Of a stretch of DNA of 64,000 bases, positions 55,360-63,999 are shown piece by piece. Below the pieces are notes generated by a model. The model was given only the letters and a program-made list of their open reading frames with translations. It did not search any database and had not been told where the DNA came from. The first letter of the stretch is position 1; every line of letters starts with the position of its first letter. The position numbers were made by a program, and so were the translations under genes. Origin of the DNA: an uncultured Mycoplasmatota bacterium (GTDB taxonomy: Bacteria > Bacillota_I > Bacilli_A > RF39 > UBA660); assembly GCA_900549285.1 (NCBI GenBank), contig URNW01000005.1, positions 3,873-67,872 on the forward strand, read 5' to 3'.

Positions 55360-55464
55360 AATTTCAATAAAAAATGGTAACTCAATATAATTATACTAAA
55401 TTGCCTAAAATACTTTAAACTTACTAATATGCTATTATTTTTACTGACTACTCATATTTTTTAA
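55360..55464. repeat. Direct repeat copy A (tail and terminator relic)
   Basis: About 88% identical to 56491-56594 and in the same orientation. It includes codons for IKKYE and a stop, matching LKKFE-stop of the zinc-ribbon gene, and the same hairpin terminator (arms of about 15 bp with G-U pairs and T5). It lies just after the ADP-ribosylglycohydrolase gene. Confidence 0.8.
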
Positions 55465-55483
55465 TATACCATATTTTTAAATA

Positions 55484-56434
55484 TTATTTAAAAATATTAT
55501 AATAGTCATTACTTAACTTTAATAAATAATCCTCTTTAACTATACTATCTAACCATTTACTAGGTAAATTACCATAATATATACCACTTAAACCACCAAA
55601 TAATGCTCCAATAGTATCACTATCATTTCCTAAATTGATGGCTTCAATGACACATTTATCATAACTATTATTATTCATAAAACACCATATAACTGCCTCC
55701 AATGTATCAACAACAAAACCCATACTACTAATACTATCTACATCTAATTTACTAATATCATTATTTAATAATCTGTCATAATACTTTATATTTTCCAAAC
55801 TAAAATATTTTCTATAATTATATTTTCTTATATTACTATAAGCATTTACTTTTTCTTCGCCACTTAATAACTCTATAACTAAAAGCACATATATAAAACA
55901 ATCTAATATACTTATTTCGTGTCTATGGGTAAATGATGATACATCTTTTACTAAATTATATATTTCATTTTCATTTAATTTTTTATAATAACAATAGTAA
56001 GCAATAGGTAATATTCGCATTAAACTACCATTACCATTATAATTAAAACCTTTCATACCACAATCAGTTATCTTTTCATATCTTTTATTATAATAATTGC
56101 CTAAAGCAAAAAATGTTGCTCTGCCAATGCCGAATGCTTTATCAATAGCAATAAAATCTTTATTTGAAACCCATAAAATAAAATTATTCATAATACTTTC
56201 ATAGTTTATTTTACCTTTATTATCTATAATCGCTTTCATTGTAGCAATAACCATACTACTATCATCAGACCAAACACCTTTTACACCAATTCTATCACTA
56301 CTAATCATATCTGTAACTTTATTATTTTTAAATATTTCTCTTTTTTTAAATTCTAATGGAACACCTAAGGCATCTCCAATAATAAAAACTAATATTCCAT
56401 TTTTCAATTTATTAAAATCGCACATCATTACCAT
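55484..56434 (-). CDS. ADP-ribosylglycohydrolase family protein (DraG-like)
   Basis: 316 aa. 'VFIIGDALGVPLEFKKRE' (GDxxG), 'GVWSDDSSMVIATMKAI' with the first metal Asp pair, 'YNGNGSLMRILPIAYY', 'SFTHRHEISILD', and 'INLGNDSDTIGALFGGLSGIYYG' with the second metal Asp group. All catalytic features are present. It removes ADP-ribose from proteins or nucleic acids. No ADP-ribosyltransferase partner is in view. The start lies in a 16-bp tandem duplication. Confidence 0.92.
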   Translation of the reverse strand: MVMMCDFNKLKNGILVFIIGDALGVPLEFKKREIFKNNKVTDMISSDRIGVKGVWSDDSSMVIATMKAIIDNKGKINYESIMNNFILWVSNKDFIAIDKAFGIGRATFFALGNYYNKRYEKITDCGMKGFNYNGNGSLMRILPIAYYCYYKKLNENEIYNLVKDVSSFTHRHEISILDCFIYVLLVIELLSGEEKVNAYSNIRKYNYRKYFSLENIKYYDRLLNNDISKLDVDSISSMGFVVDTLEAVIWCFMNNNSYDKCVIEAINLGNDSDTIGALFGGLSGIYYGNLPSKWLDSIVKEDYLLKLSNDYYNIFK

Positions 56435-56448
56435 CGCACATCATTACC
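56417..56448. repeat. 16-bp tandem duplication at the DraG-like start codon
   Basis: Two perfect copies (56417-56432, 56433-56448). Each contains an ATG-type start in frame choices for the downstream gene, so the duplication changes N-terminal length or frame. Confidence 0.8.
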
Positions 56449-56490
56449 ACTCGACTTTATTATATATTAAATATTTATTTTTTCGCTTTA

Positions 56491-56594
56491 AATTTCAATA
56501 AAAAAGGTAACTCAATATAATTTATACTAAATTACCTAAACTACCTTAAACCTACTAATATGCCGTTATTTTACTGACTACTCAAATTTTTTTA
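56491..56594. repeat. Direct repeat copy B (3' end and terminator of the zinc-ribbon gene)
   Basis: Contains the last codons of the 56578 gene and its hairpin terminator. Partner of 55360-55464; together they bracket the DraG-like gene. Confidence 0.8.
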
Positions 56595-57477
56595 ATACAT
56601 TACCATTTCTATAATAATCTTCATCAGCAAATCTTACGCATATAACATTATTATTACTATCTAAATATAATATAACATTATCACTAAAATCAGTTCTTAT
56701 TCTATACCCCTTAGATCCTTCGCCCTCAATGCCATCTAATATCTCACTATCTGCTACCATATCATCAAATTCATCTAAACCTATATCTTCTAATATATTG
56801 TTTATTTCTGTTGCCTTATCTACATCAACATTAGCAACTCTACTAATTATATTAACCTCTCTTGGGTTCCCACCACCAACTGACAAAGCAATTCCTACTA
56901 TCAATACGAAAAATAATATTACACTAACTAAAATACCTACAAATACTTTTAATTTCTTTGTATCTTTTAAAACTGTACCACAATTTTTACATTTATAATC
57001 ATTAAAATTATATACAGCACCACACTTAGGACATTTTAATTCTTGCTTACTAATATCAACAGCATAATTTAATGCTTTCATAAAAGTATTATCTATAACA
57101 CCCTCATTAGCATATACATTAACCACTTTTTCTTCGCCGTTAACTTTATAATTTACTACCAAATAATCAATATTTTGTATTATTTGCTTCTTTTGTAAGC
57201 CACTTAAACCACCTAATATTAAACCAGCACCACCAAATAATACATTACCAACTATTCCGCGACCTATAACACTTTTATCTTTTTCTATCAATTCTTTATC
57301 GCTAATAATTGCTACATTACTAATATCTTTTAAATTAATCTTTAAAATAGGTCTTTTCTTAATATCACAAAACTGTAATTCATAGTTAGTTAATCTAACA
57401 ATACAACTTGCTCCCTCTCTAATACCTAACCCCTCATAATGTTTAACCTCTTTTGAATAAAATATTTTTTCTTTCAT
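56578..57477 (-). CDS. Zinc-ribbon membrane protein with PH/GRAM-like N terminus
   Basis: ATG 57477 is preferred, 7 nt after GAGG; 299 aa. N-terminal beta-rich domain (about 10-145) like bacterial PH/GRAM or SHOCT-linked proteins with a Gly-rich 'GRGIVGNVLFGGAGLILGGL' hairpin. Zinc ribbon CPKCGAVYNFNDYKCKNCG (about 148-166), one membrane helix (about 178-200), and a C-terminal external domain. Function unknown; a membrane sensor is plausible. Confidence 0.65.
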   Translation of the reverse strand: MKEKIFYSKEVKHYEGLGIREGASCIVRLTNYELQFCDIKKRPILKINLKDISNVAIISDKELIEKDKSVIGRGIVGNVLFGGAGLILGGLSGLQKKQIIQNIDYLVVNYKVNGEEKVVNVYANEGVIDNTFMKALNYAVDISKQELKCPKCGAVYNFNDYKCKNCGTVLKDTKKLKVFVGILVSVILFFVLIVGIALSVGGGNPREVNIISRVANVDVDKATEINNILEDIGLDEFDDMVADSEILDGIEGEGSKGYRIRTDFSDNVILYLDSNNNVICVRFADEDYYRNGNVLKKFE

Positions 57478-57607
57478 AACGCACCTCACTATAAATAATT
57501 ATATATTATTTCGGCAAAATATACAATATCAATTATATAAATATAACTAATATTGCTATCACTGATTTCTAATAATTTTAAAATTATATATAAAGGAGGA
57601 TAATCGC

Positions 57608-57940
57608 GTGGAGAATAATTTAAAGCAAATTCGTAATAGTAAAAATCTTTTGCAAACTAAAGTTGCTATGGACTTAAATATTACCCAAGAAGCTATATCT
57701 TCTTATGAAACTGGTCGAGTTTTCCCAAGTTCTGATATGTTAATTAAACTTGCTAATTACTACAATACATCTATTGATTACTTATTATGCCGAACTAAAT
57801 ATGATATGTCTATTGATGATGTTAAACCAAATAATATTTCTGATAATGACTTTATTTTACTTAACAAAATCAATAAATTATCTGCTACTAATAAAGCTAA
57901 AGTAGAAAGCTATATAGATGGTTTAAATGATAGTAAATAA
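57608..57940 (+). CDS. XRE-family HTH transcriptional regulator
   Basis: GTG 57608 follows AAAGGAGG by 8 nt. 110 aa: HTH at about 5-60 (LKQIRNSKNLLQTKVAMDLN, ITQEAISSYETGRVFPSSDM, YNTSIDYLLCRT) and a short helical tail. Divergent from the zinc-ribbon gene; typical of the repressor of a small mobile element. Confidence 0.93.
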   Translation: MENNLKQIRNSKNLLQTKVAMDLNITQEAISSYETGRVFPSSDMLIKLANYYNTSIDYLLCRTKYDMSIDDVKPNNISDNDFILLNKINKLSATNKAKVESYIDGLNDSK

Positions 57941-58201
57941 TTATGCCACAGCCACATCTCCTGGCTTTGGCTTTTTTACTCCAATAAATTTTAATATCTC
58001 TATACCTTTATGCTTATTTAAAAATTCTACATATTCTTTCATACTATAACAATAAATATATTTAACATCTTTCTTATATATTAAATCTGCTCTTATTGGT
58101 TTATCTTCCTCTATTCACACATATATTCTTAAAATACCATTATTGCTGATGGTTCTTTTTATTTTATCTAACTTATTATTTAAACTATTTAAACTACCCA
58201 T
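57941..58201 (-). pseudogene. 86-codon phage-like gene with in-frame TGA
   Basis: A continuous frame from ATG 58201, which overlaps the previous stop, to TAA 57941. It is interrupted only by TGA at 58115-58117 in 'LRIYV-TGA-IEEDKPIRADL', where Trp would fit. The rest reads as a normal small protein. Since other genes here end in TGA, I take it as a nonsense mutation (TGG to TGA), not recoding. Confidence 0.65.
57945..57978 (+). terminator. Terminator of the XRE gene
   Basis: GCCA.AGCCA and TGGCT.TGGC arms (57945-57954, 57962-57971) with T7. Confidence 0.8.
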
Positions 58202-58571
58202 TATTAACACTCTCTTTCTCTCTCAATAATTCTTTCATTTTATCTATAATATTTCTTTGCTCATTAAATTTTAATATCATCTCTAAAATATTCTTTGACA
58301 CATTAAATTTAACATTATCACTAGCACTATCATTATCTAATATATTATCTAAGACTGTTATAGCCTTATTTCCCATTAAATTTATCTTATCAATGCAATT
58401 ATCTACTATAAGGCTTTTTCTCTCATTTAAAACTGCTTTAAACTCGCTATTAGCAAGCCATCTATTCAATGTTGCTTCACTTACTCCAACAATTTTAGCA
58501 CTTTCAACTATGCTATTTCCTTTTAACAATTCATTTATTGCTAATTCTTGTTTTACATTTAACTTAGCCAT
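58194..58571 (-). CDS. phBC6A51-like helix-turn-helix (small terminase-like) protein
   Basis: ATG 58571 is 8 nt after GGAG. 125 aa. HTH 'KQELAINELLKGNSIVESAKIVGVSEATLNRWLANSEF' (about 4-40) followed by a helical tail, as in phage terminase small subunits and related mobile-element proteins. Confidence 0.75.
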   Translation of the reverse strand: MAKLNVKQELAINELLKGNSIVESAKIVGVSEATLNRWLANSEFKAVLNERKSLIVDNCIDKINLMGNKAITVLDNILDNDSASDNVKFNVSKNILEMILKFNEQRNIIDKMKELLREKESVNNG

Positions 58572-58667
58572 AATCATTGCTCCTTTTATTATTTTTAATA
58601 AAAATACTATTATTTCCTATTAAAAACTATTATTTTTCTATCTTTTTCTTTAATATTATATGTTTTT

Positions 58668-58916
58668 TTATAATTTAATAAATTCTATTATAATAGACTT
58701 ACTTAAACTACTTATAGCCCTATAATTATTAACATTAAAGCATTTTCTACTAACTGGTTTTGCCAATAAATCCAATTTTCTAGCAATATCAAAATAAGCA
58801 ACTGTAAAACCTTCGCTTTCAATTAAATAACTTAATATGCTTTGCTTCTCTATATATTTTATTATATGTTCATAATCTTCTTTTCTATTTCTTGTCTTTC
58901 TTCTATTAACATTCAA
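58668..58916 (-). CDS. Small basic protein of the Rep module
   Basis: 82 aa, basic N terminus (MNVNRRKTRNRKED), then a helix-rich region with a winged-helix look (SYLIESEGFTVAYFDIARKL). Five bp after the Rep-like gene. Not recognised. Confidence 0.5.
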   Translation of the reverse strand: MNVNRRKTRNRKEDYEHIIKYIEKQSILSYLIESEGFTVAYFDIARKLDLLAKPVSRKCFNVNNYRAISSLSKSIIIEFIKL

Positions 58917-58921
58917 ATTTA

Positions 58922-59431
58922 TTAAACTACACTTAGGAACTCTTTCTTTTGGCTTTTTCTTTTTCTTAACAAACCACTCATTAACACATCTAATTCTTTT
59001 TTATAGCCATTAAAATAATACTTATTAAAATTCGGGCTATCATAAACTTTTTTATCAAATTCTTCATTACTTAATTTCTTATTTAATATTTTTTGTAAAT
59101 AATCTTCAATATCTCTAACCATTGTCCCTAATGGGGCACCACAAACCATAATATGTAAATGCCAATTTACATATCTAATACCTTTAATTTTATTCTTAGG
59201 CATAAACTCATAACTAGGTCTTCCAACACCTTTGCATTTATATTTATAGTCAACGCTTTTTCCATCTACATTAGATAAACCAACTAAAATGCTATAATCA
59301 TAATTACTATTTCCATACTTATATTTTATAAACTTAATTAAATTATAATAAACTGCCTTTGCTTCTTCTTCACTAAATAGATAATATTCTGGGGTGCTTA
59401 ATAATGTAACTCCAAATCTTCTACGCCCCAT
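58922..59431 (-). CDS. HUH-type replication initiator candidate
   Basis: 169 aa behind AGGAG. 'IRYVNWHLHIMVCGAPLG' has His91-Leu-His93, a hydrophobic-flanked HUH motif, followed by DIEDYLQKIL with Tyr111 and Lys114 (YxxK). These are the metal and nucleophile motifs of rolling-circle Rep or relaxase-like proteins. Short for a full Rep. It suggests an integrated plasmid-like element; assignment is by motif. Confidence 0.55.
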   Translation of the reverse strand: MGRRRFGVTLLSTPEYYLFSEEEAKAVYYNLIKFIKYKYGNSNYDYSILVGLSNVDGKSVDYKYKCKGVGRPSYEFMPKNKIKGIRYVNWHLHIMVCGAPLGTMVRDIEDYLQKILNKKLSNEEFDKKVYDSPNFNKYYFNGYKKELDVLMSGLLRKRKSQKKEFLSVV

Positions 59432-59720
59432 AATTTTTACTCCTAATTTTTTCTATCAATTCTTTTAATAAAGGCACATTTACTACAATATCTTTATCAT
59501 ACAAATATAAATTCAAATTATCATAACACAATAATACTAATGCTATATCATTTACTTTAATAATAAATCTATGTGGCTCAATAAAATTAACATTCGTATC
59601 AGCCACTCTAAATATAATTCCATTTTTATATTCTAATTTCAAATTATTAAATATGCACATATTATTTAACTTATTATATAAATTCTCATTTAATGGCATA
59701 TTAACTTTCTCAAATTTCAT
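59421..59720 (-). CDS. Small protein upstream of the Rep-like gene, unknown
   Basis: ATG 59720 follows AGAAAGG by 9 nt and is preferred to ATG 59747, which lies in the terminator tail. 99 aa, mixed alpha/beta. Overlaps the Rep-like start by 11 bp. No family recognised. Confidence 0.55.
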   Translation of the reverse strand: MKFEKVNMPLNENLYNKLNNMCIFNNLKLEYKNGIIFRVADTNVNFIEPHRFIIKVNDIALVLLCYDNLNLYLYDKDIVVNVPLLKELIEKIRSKNYGA

Positions 59721-59744
59721 ACTATCAAACCTTTCTTTAATATG

Positions 59745-59779
59745 CAAAAAAACTAGGATTTCCTATTGAAATTCCTAGC
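59745..59779 (-). terminator. Strong terminator between tRNA-His and the Rep module
   Basis: 10-bp stem (59753-59762 with 59768-59778, one mismatch) and T7 on the minus strand. It separates tRNA transcription from the module. Confidence 0.75.
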
Positions 59780-59822
59780 TTTTAGCTATCAAACAAACCA
59801 AAAGGTTTGATTTTCCCATAAA

Positions 59823-59899
59823 TGGGGCGAGATAAGGGAGTCGAACCCTTGCATAACAGAGCCACAATCTGCCGTGTTAACCACTTCACCAATCCCGCC
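59823..59899 (-). tRNA. tRNA-His (GTG)
   Basis: Cloverleaf on the minus strand: acceptor pairs, D-loop GGTGAAGTGGTTAAC, anticodon loop with GTG (His), T-loop GGGTTCGACTCCC. Genome-encoded G-1 (59899) pairs with C73, the hallmark of bacterial tRNA-His; CCA is encoded at 59823-59825. Possible integration site for the element on its 3' side. Confidence 0.97.
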
Positions 59900-59913
59900 A
59901 TTTGAACAATATT

Positions 59914-59942
59914 AGAATATCAAATTTTACTTTAAATTGCAA
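59914..59942 (-). promoter_or_regulatory. Promoter of tRNA-His
   Basis: TTGCAA (59937-59942), 17 bp and TATTCT (59914-59919) on the minus strand. Confidence 0.7.
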
Positions 59943-59981
59943 CTATTTTTATTTATTTTACTGTAATTTTTATAAAAATTA

Positions 59982-59990
59982 TGCTATACT
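59982..59990 (+). promoter_or_regulatory. Extended -10 promoter of the DUF2075 gene
   Basis: TGCTATACT; predicted start near 59997, just before the leader hairpin. Confidence 0.65.
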
Positions 59991-60000
59991 TTTGTTAAGT

Positions 60001-60034
60001 GCTAGTAAAGACTTAGTTTTTACTAGCTTTTTTT
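60001..60034 (+). terminator. Leader terminator/attenuator of the DUF2075 gene
   Basis: 9-bp perfect stem (60001-60009 with 60019-60027), 9-nt loop, then seven T. It lies entirely between the promoter and the GGGGTG ribosome binding site at 60038-60043. Confidence 0.8.
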
Positions 60035-60048
60035 ATAGGGGTGAAAAT

Positions 60049-61908
60049 GTGATTATTTTTTCATGTTTAAAAAAAGAATTTGATGAATATGTTAATCAAG
60101 GAGTTATTAGCAATAAAGTTTATGATGCGTATAAAGAAAAAATAGGCAAGAAAACCAAATTAAATCAAATTAAAGCTTGGGCTAATAGTTTGCCTTTTAT
60201 GAAACCATTGTTAGAAAATTTACCTAATGATGTAGGTATTGCTATTGAATTTAATATCCCTCTTACTAGTAAAAGAGTTGATTTTGTAATTAGTGGTTTT
60301 GATCTACATCACATGCCTATTATTATTTTATTTGAATTAAAGCAATGGGAATATGTAGATGATGTTAAAAACCAAGATGCTGTTGTAAAAACTTTAATTT
60401 CCAATAAAGAAAAACCGTCTTTACACCCCTCTTATCAGGTTTTATGTTATTCTGAATTATTAGAAAATTATAATCAATACATAGAGAAATCCAAAGTCAA
60501 AGTTATCCCTATTGTGTATTTACATAATTATATTTTAAAAGAACATGACATTTTATTTGCTAATAAATTCAAAAAATATTATAAAAAAGCATTCATTTTT
60601 GGAAAAGAAGACTCTCAAAAGTTAAAAAGTTTTATTGAAAAATTGATTGTATTTGGTGATGATCTAAATTTAATCCAGCAAATTGATCAAAGTAAGACTA
60701 AACCTAATAAAAAATTATTGGAATCTTTAGATATGATGATAGAAAATAATAAAATATATAATTTACTTGATGAACAAAAAACAATTGTTGAAGCGATTAA
60801 GTATGAAGCAAAGGAAGCATTTACTACGAATAAAAAGAAAGTTATTATTGTAAAGGGTGATCCAGGCACAGGAAAATCAGTTGTTGCTATTTATTTACTT
60901 GGCGAATTATTAAAACTTGGATTAATGGGAGCCTATGTTTCAAAAAATATGGCACCTAGAAAAGTTTATAAAAATAGTCTTGTACATAATAACGAAATAA
61001 GTGTTCATGAATTATTCAAAAGTTCTGGTTATTTTTTTAAGGATTCTCAAAATAAGTATGACTTTTTATTAGTAGATGAGGCACATAGACTTCAAGAAAA
61101 GTCTGGAATACATAATAATATTGGTGAAAATCAAATAAAAGAAATAATCCATGCGTCAATAACATCTGTTTTCTTTGTAGATGAAAAGCAAATGATTACT
61201 TTAAAAGATATTGGAAGTATTGCAAATATTAAATATTTTGCTAAATTTTATCATGCTTCTATAAGCGAATTAGAACTCCATAGTCAATTTCGTTGCAATG
61301 GAAGTGATTCTTATTTGGACTTTATTGATTCTTTTTTATACAATAAAAGAGGAAATTATAAATTTAACTTTGATTTTCAAGTATTAGATACTCCTAATGA
61401 ATTAAGAAATTTAATTCAATCTAAAAACACTTCTAACAACGCTCGTTTAGTCGCAGGATTTTGTTGGAAGAGAAACGCTAAAGAGGCTGATAATCAGAAT
61501 TATATGGATATTATCATTGATGATTTTAAATCTAGTTGGAATTTAAAGCATGGGGAACAATTTGCTACAAGAAAAAATGCTATTAATGAAGTTGGATGTA
61601 TTCATAATGTTCAAGGTCTTGAATTTGATTATATTGGAGTTATTATAGGACCTGATTTAAAATATGAAAATGGGAAAGTTATCACTAATTATAAAGCTAG
61701 GGCTAATACAGAAAAATCCTTATATGGGTTACAAGTCTTATTAAAGGAAGATAAAGATTTTTACGAAAAAGAAGCTGACACTCTTATTAGAAATACTTAC
61801 CGTGTTTTACTCACTAGAGGAATTAAAGGGTGTTATGTTTATGCTTGTGATCCTAAATTACAAGAACATTTAAAAAAAATAATAGGTAATCGAAAGATCG
61901 TTTCTTAA
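60049..61908 (+). CDS. PD-(D/E)XK-like and DUF2075 ATPase/helicase protein
   Basis: GTG 60049 is the start (GGGGTG 5 nt upstream; the open frame further left runs through the terminator). 619 aa. N-terminal nuclease-like core: 'TSKRVDFVISGFDLH' (Asp78) and 'IIILFELKQWEYVDD' (Glu96, Lys98). Then DUF2075 P-loop: 'VKGDPGTGKSVVAIYLL' (about 270-280), 'FLLVDEAHRLQ' (about 339-349), 'LHSQFRCNGSD' and 'VGCIHNVQGLEFDYIGVIIG'. Likely a nuclease-helicase acting on foreign or damaged DNA; defence function is inferred. Confidence 0.85.
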   Translation: MIIFSCLKKEFDEYVNQGVISNKVYDAYKEKIGKKTKLNQIKAWANSLPFMKPLLENLPNDVGIAIEFNIPLTSKRVDFVISGFDLHHMPIIILFELKQWEYVDDVKNQDAVVKTLISNKEKPSLHPSYQVLCYSELLENYNQYIEKSKVKVIPIVYLHNYILKEHDILFANKFKKYYKKAFIFGKEDSQKLKSFIEKLIVFGDDLNLIQQIDQSKTKPNKKLLESLDMMIENNKIYNLLDEQKTIVEAIKYEAKEAFTTNKKKVIIVKGDPGTGKSVVAIYLLGELLKLGLMGAYVSKNMAPRKVYKNSLVHNNEISVHELFKSSGYFFKDSQNKYDFLLVDEAHRLQEKSGIHNNIGENQIKEIIHASITSVFFVDEKQMITLKDIGSIANIKYFAKFYHASISELELHSQFRCNGSDSYLDFIDSFLYNKRGNYKFNFDFQVLDTPNELRNLIQSKNTSNNARLVAGFCWKRNAKEADNQNYMDIIIDDFKSSWNLKHGEQFATRKNAINEVGCIHNVQGLEFDYIGVIIGPDLKYENGKVITNYKARANTEKSLYGLQVLLKEDKDFYEKEADTLIRNTYRVLLTRGIKGCYVYACDPKLQEHLKKIIGNRKIVS

Positions 61909-61921
61909 CACCTATTATTTT
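61876..61921 (+). terminator. Terminator of the DUF2075 gene
   Basis: 12-bp perfect stem (61876-61887 with 61910-61921) around the stop codon; T-rich tail. Confidence 0.65.
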
Positions 61922-61922
61922 C

Positions 61923-62981
61923 TTATTCATATTTTGATTTATATGTTGGTTCTTTTAACTTACTTGTAGGTATAAATCCAGGTTTAGCTTCTATGACATC
62001 TGGTATACGATTGACAATATCAGCGCATGTTAATTGTACGGTATCTGGTTTATTAATTGTAATAGTAGTGGTTGGTTCTCCATAAATTGTCCATTCATTT
62101 TTATCATAATCTTCTTTGCTATAAACCTTTCCAATACATTCTGCTTCAATTGTAATGCCCTCTTTTGTTTCTAAAGTAGTAATTGCACTCATTCCTGTTG
62201 CATTTCCCTTTTTGATATCCATATTTAGAGTATCACTATGTAAGTCTTCTTCATAAGTAGTCGGAACACATTTTTGGGCCATTTTAACAGTAGTTAAATT
62301 TAATTTATCTTTTATCCAGCTAGCTGCATTCCACATATAAGAAGCATTAAATTTCCTTTCATTTATTAATTTTTGCCTTTCTTTTTCGCTAATATTATCT
62401 AATGAAGAGATTTCTTTTTCAAATTTTTCTAATGAAAGTCCTGCACCATGTGCTTTCGCTAATGCTAAGCCGTAATCTTCTACATTATAAGAACTACTTC
62501 CTTTTATTTTGGTTATATTATGAGTAGATGCGGATATTGTTGTAATTAAATTGCCCCAAAATATATCTTGATATCCACAGCCTGTTATAGTTACATTATA
62601 TGCTTTAGCTAAAATATCTAATTCATGGTAAAGCGTTGGATTAGAACTTTCAGCATAAAAACATTCTTCAGCTGAAGTGATAACATTTACGTTATTCATG
62701 ATACAAGTCCTTATTGTACTTTCAATGTCATTTAGATAACTTAAAGTCGTAATTACTGCTATATCAGGTTTAGTTTCTTTTAATAATTGATCTAATTTTT
62801 TTACGTCTTCAATTATAATATGACAAGAATCTTTTTCTATGATAGAGCCAATATCTTTTCCTATTTTTTTAGGATCTATGTCCACAGCTCCAACTATTTT
62901 ACCTTTTACATCATAAATGTATTTCATTATATATTTACTCATTTTTCCACAGCCAATTTGGAATACTCTAATTTGTTTCAT
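61923..62981 (-). CDS. Dihydrodipicolinate-reductase-like dehydrogenase (2,4-diaminopentanoate dehydrogenase type)
   Basis: 352 aa. N-terminal Rossmann fold '[18 protein letters not shown]' (GxGxM variant), '[15 protein letters not shown]' and '[17 protein letters not shown]'. Then '[18 protein letters not shown]' and a C-terminal catalytic domain as in Ord of ornithine fermentation. No other ornithine-degradation gene is in view. Its start overlaps the ClpB-like gene by 14 bp. Confidence 0.7.
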   Translation of the reverse strand: MKQIRVFQIGCGKMSKYIMKYIYDVKGKIVGAVDIDPKKIGKDIGSIIEKDSCHIIIEDVKKLDQLLKETKPDIAVITTLSYLNDIESTIRTCIMNNVNVITSAEECFYAESSNPTLYHELDILAKAYNVTITGCGYQDIFWGNLITTISASTHNITKIKGSSSYNVEDYGLALAKAHGAGLSLEKFEKEISSLDNISEKERQKLINERKFNASYMWNAASWIKDKLNLTTVKMAQKCVPTTYEEDLHSDTLNMDIKKGNATGMSAITTLETKEGITIEAECIGKVYSKEDYDKNEWTIYGEPTTTITINKPDTVQLTCADIVNRIPDVIEAKPGFIPTSKLKEPTYKSKYE

Positions 62982-63882
62982 TTAAGTCTACCCCTTCTTC
63001 TTTTATCATATCAGCAAATTCTATTTTGAATCTTTCTATTTCTTTTAATTTAGCATCTTCATAAATATTTTTGGCATTGCAAATAGCTTTATAAAAGTGT
63101 TTTAACATCACTATTCTTTTATTATCATATAAAGCATAAGTAAAAGCATTTGATACAATCGTTAAACATATATCAGGATAGCGAGAAGCTATTTCATATA
63201 CTCTTTTATATTCATCTGTCATTTCTACAATAAAACGCATTAATTTTTCTTTTATAAAATCTGTATATTCACATCTTACACCTGTTGTTTTTTCTATTTT
63301 AGGTAAAGTTCCTAATAGTATTTGAACTGTTGTATCTTTATCAGCCTCTAATACTTCAATTTTAGTAAAACGTCTTAAAAATGCTCTATCTCTTAAAATA
63401 TAGTGTTCATATTCTTCTGTTGTTGTTGCTCCTATCATTTTAATTATTCCACGGTCTAATCCCGCTTTTAACATATTTGCAAAATCCATTCCCCCTTCTT
63501 TATTTACTAGTAAATGGGTTTCATCTATAAACACAATTGTATCTTTTTTATTTGCTAATTCCCGTACTAATAAATCAATTCTATTTTCAGACTCTCCATT
63601 AGTTGTAGTACTTCCTATGAGACTAGAAATATTTATTTTTATTATTTGATAATTTAATAATACATCTGGAACATATCCTTTTATTATTCGATAAGCTAAT
63701 CCTTCTACTATTGCTGTTTTTCCTATTCCAGGTTTTCCTACTAATAATGCACTCTTTTCTGGGGTTAAAAGGGTTAAAATTACTTGTTTTATTTCGTTTT
63801 CTCGTCCGATTGCAGGATCTGTTATATATTCCTTATTAGTTAAATTTTCACCATATCTTTCTAGCATGCTAATCTCTTCCAT
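62968..63882 (-). CDS. Single-module ClpB/ClpC-type AAA+ ATPase
   Basis: 304 aa. '[18 protein letters not shown]' (family start), Walker [11 protein letters not shown] (about 43-52), Walker B IVFIDETH, sensor 1 [10 protein letters not shown], '[17 protein letters not shown]' Arg-finger region. Only the first AAA module is present: no N domain, middle domain or second module. Coupled to the dehydrogenase gene. Possibly a specialised chaperone or activator. Confidence 0.85.
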   Translation of the reverse strand: MEEISMLERYGENLTNKEYITDPAIGRENEIKQVILTLLTPEKSALLVGKPGIGKTAIVEGLAYRIIKGYVPDVLLNYQIIKINISSLIGSTTTNGESENRIDLLVRELANKKDTIVFIDETHLLVNKEGGMDFANMLKAGLDRGIIKMIGATTTEEYEHYILRDRAFLRRFTKIEVLEADKDTTVQILLGTLPKIEKTTGVRCEYTDFIKEKLMRFIVEMTDEYKRVYEIASRYPDICLTIVSNAFTYALYDNKRIVMLKHFYKAICNAKNIYEDAKLKEIERFKIEFADMIKEEGVDLNETN

Positions 63883-63958
63883 AACTATCCCTCTATTCTA
63901 TTTTTATTATATCATTTTTTTTAAAAAATAAAAAGTAAATCATTTTGAAGTGATATGA

Positions 63959-63999
63959 TAAAAGTAGACAAAGAGAAAAACACTCTAGTCTACTTTTTT
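63959..63999. terminator. Terminator at the right edge
   Basis: Stem AAAAGTAGAC with GTCTACTTTT and T6; probably belongs to a gene beyond the window or serves both directions. Confidence 0.7.

Noticed and set aside
57941..58201. Use of TGA as tryptophan by the whole organism
   Set aside because: Intact genes here end in TGA (38416-38418, 50938-50940) and use TGG for Trp, so the genetic code is standard.
59902..60048. N-terminal extension of the DUF2075 protein to 59902
   Set aside because: The frame would run through the promoter, the hairpin terminator and the ribosome binding site; GTG 60049 fits the signals.
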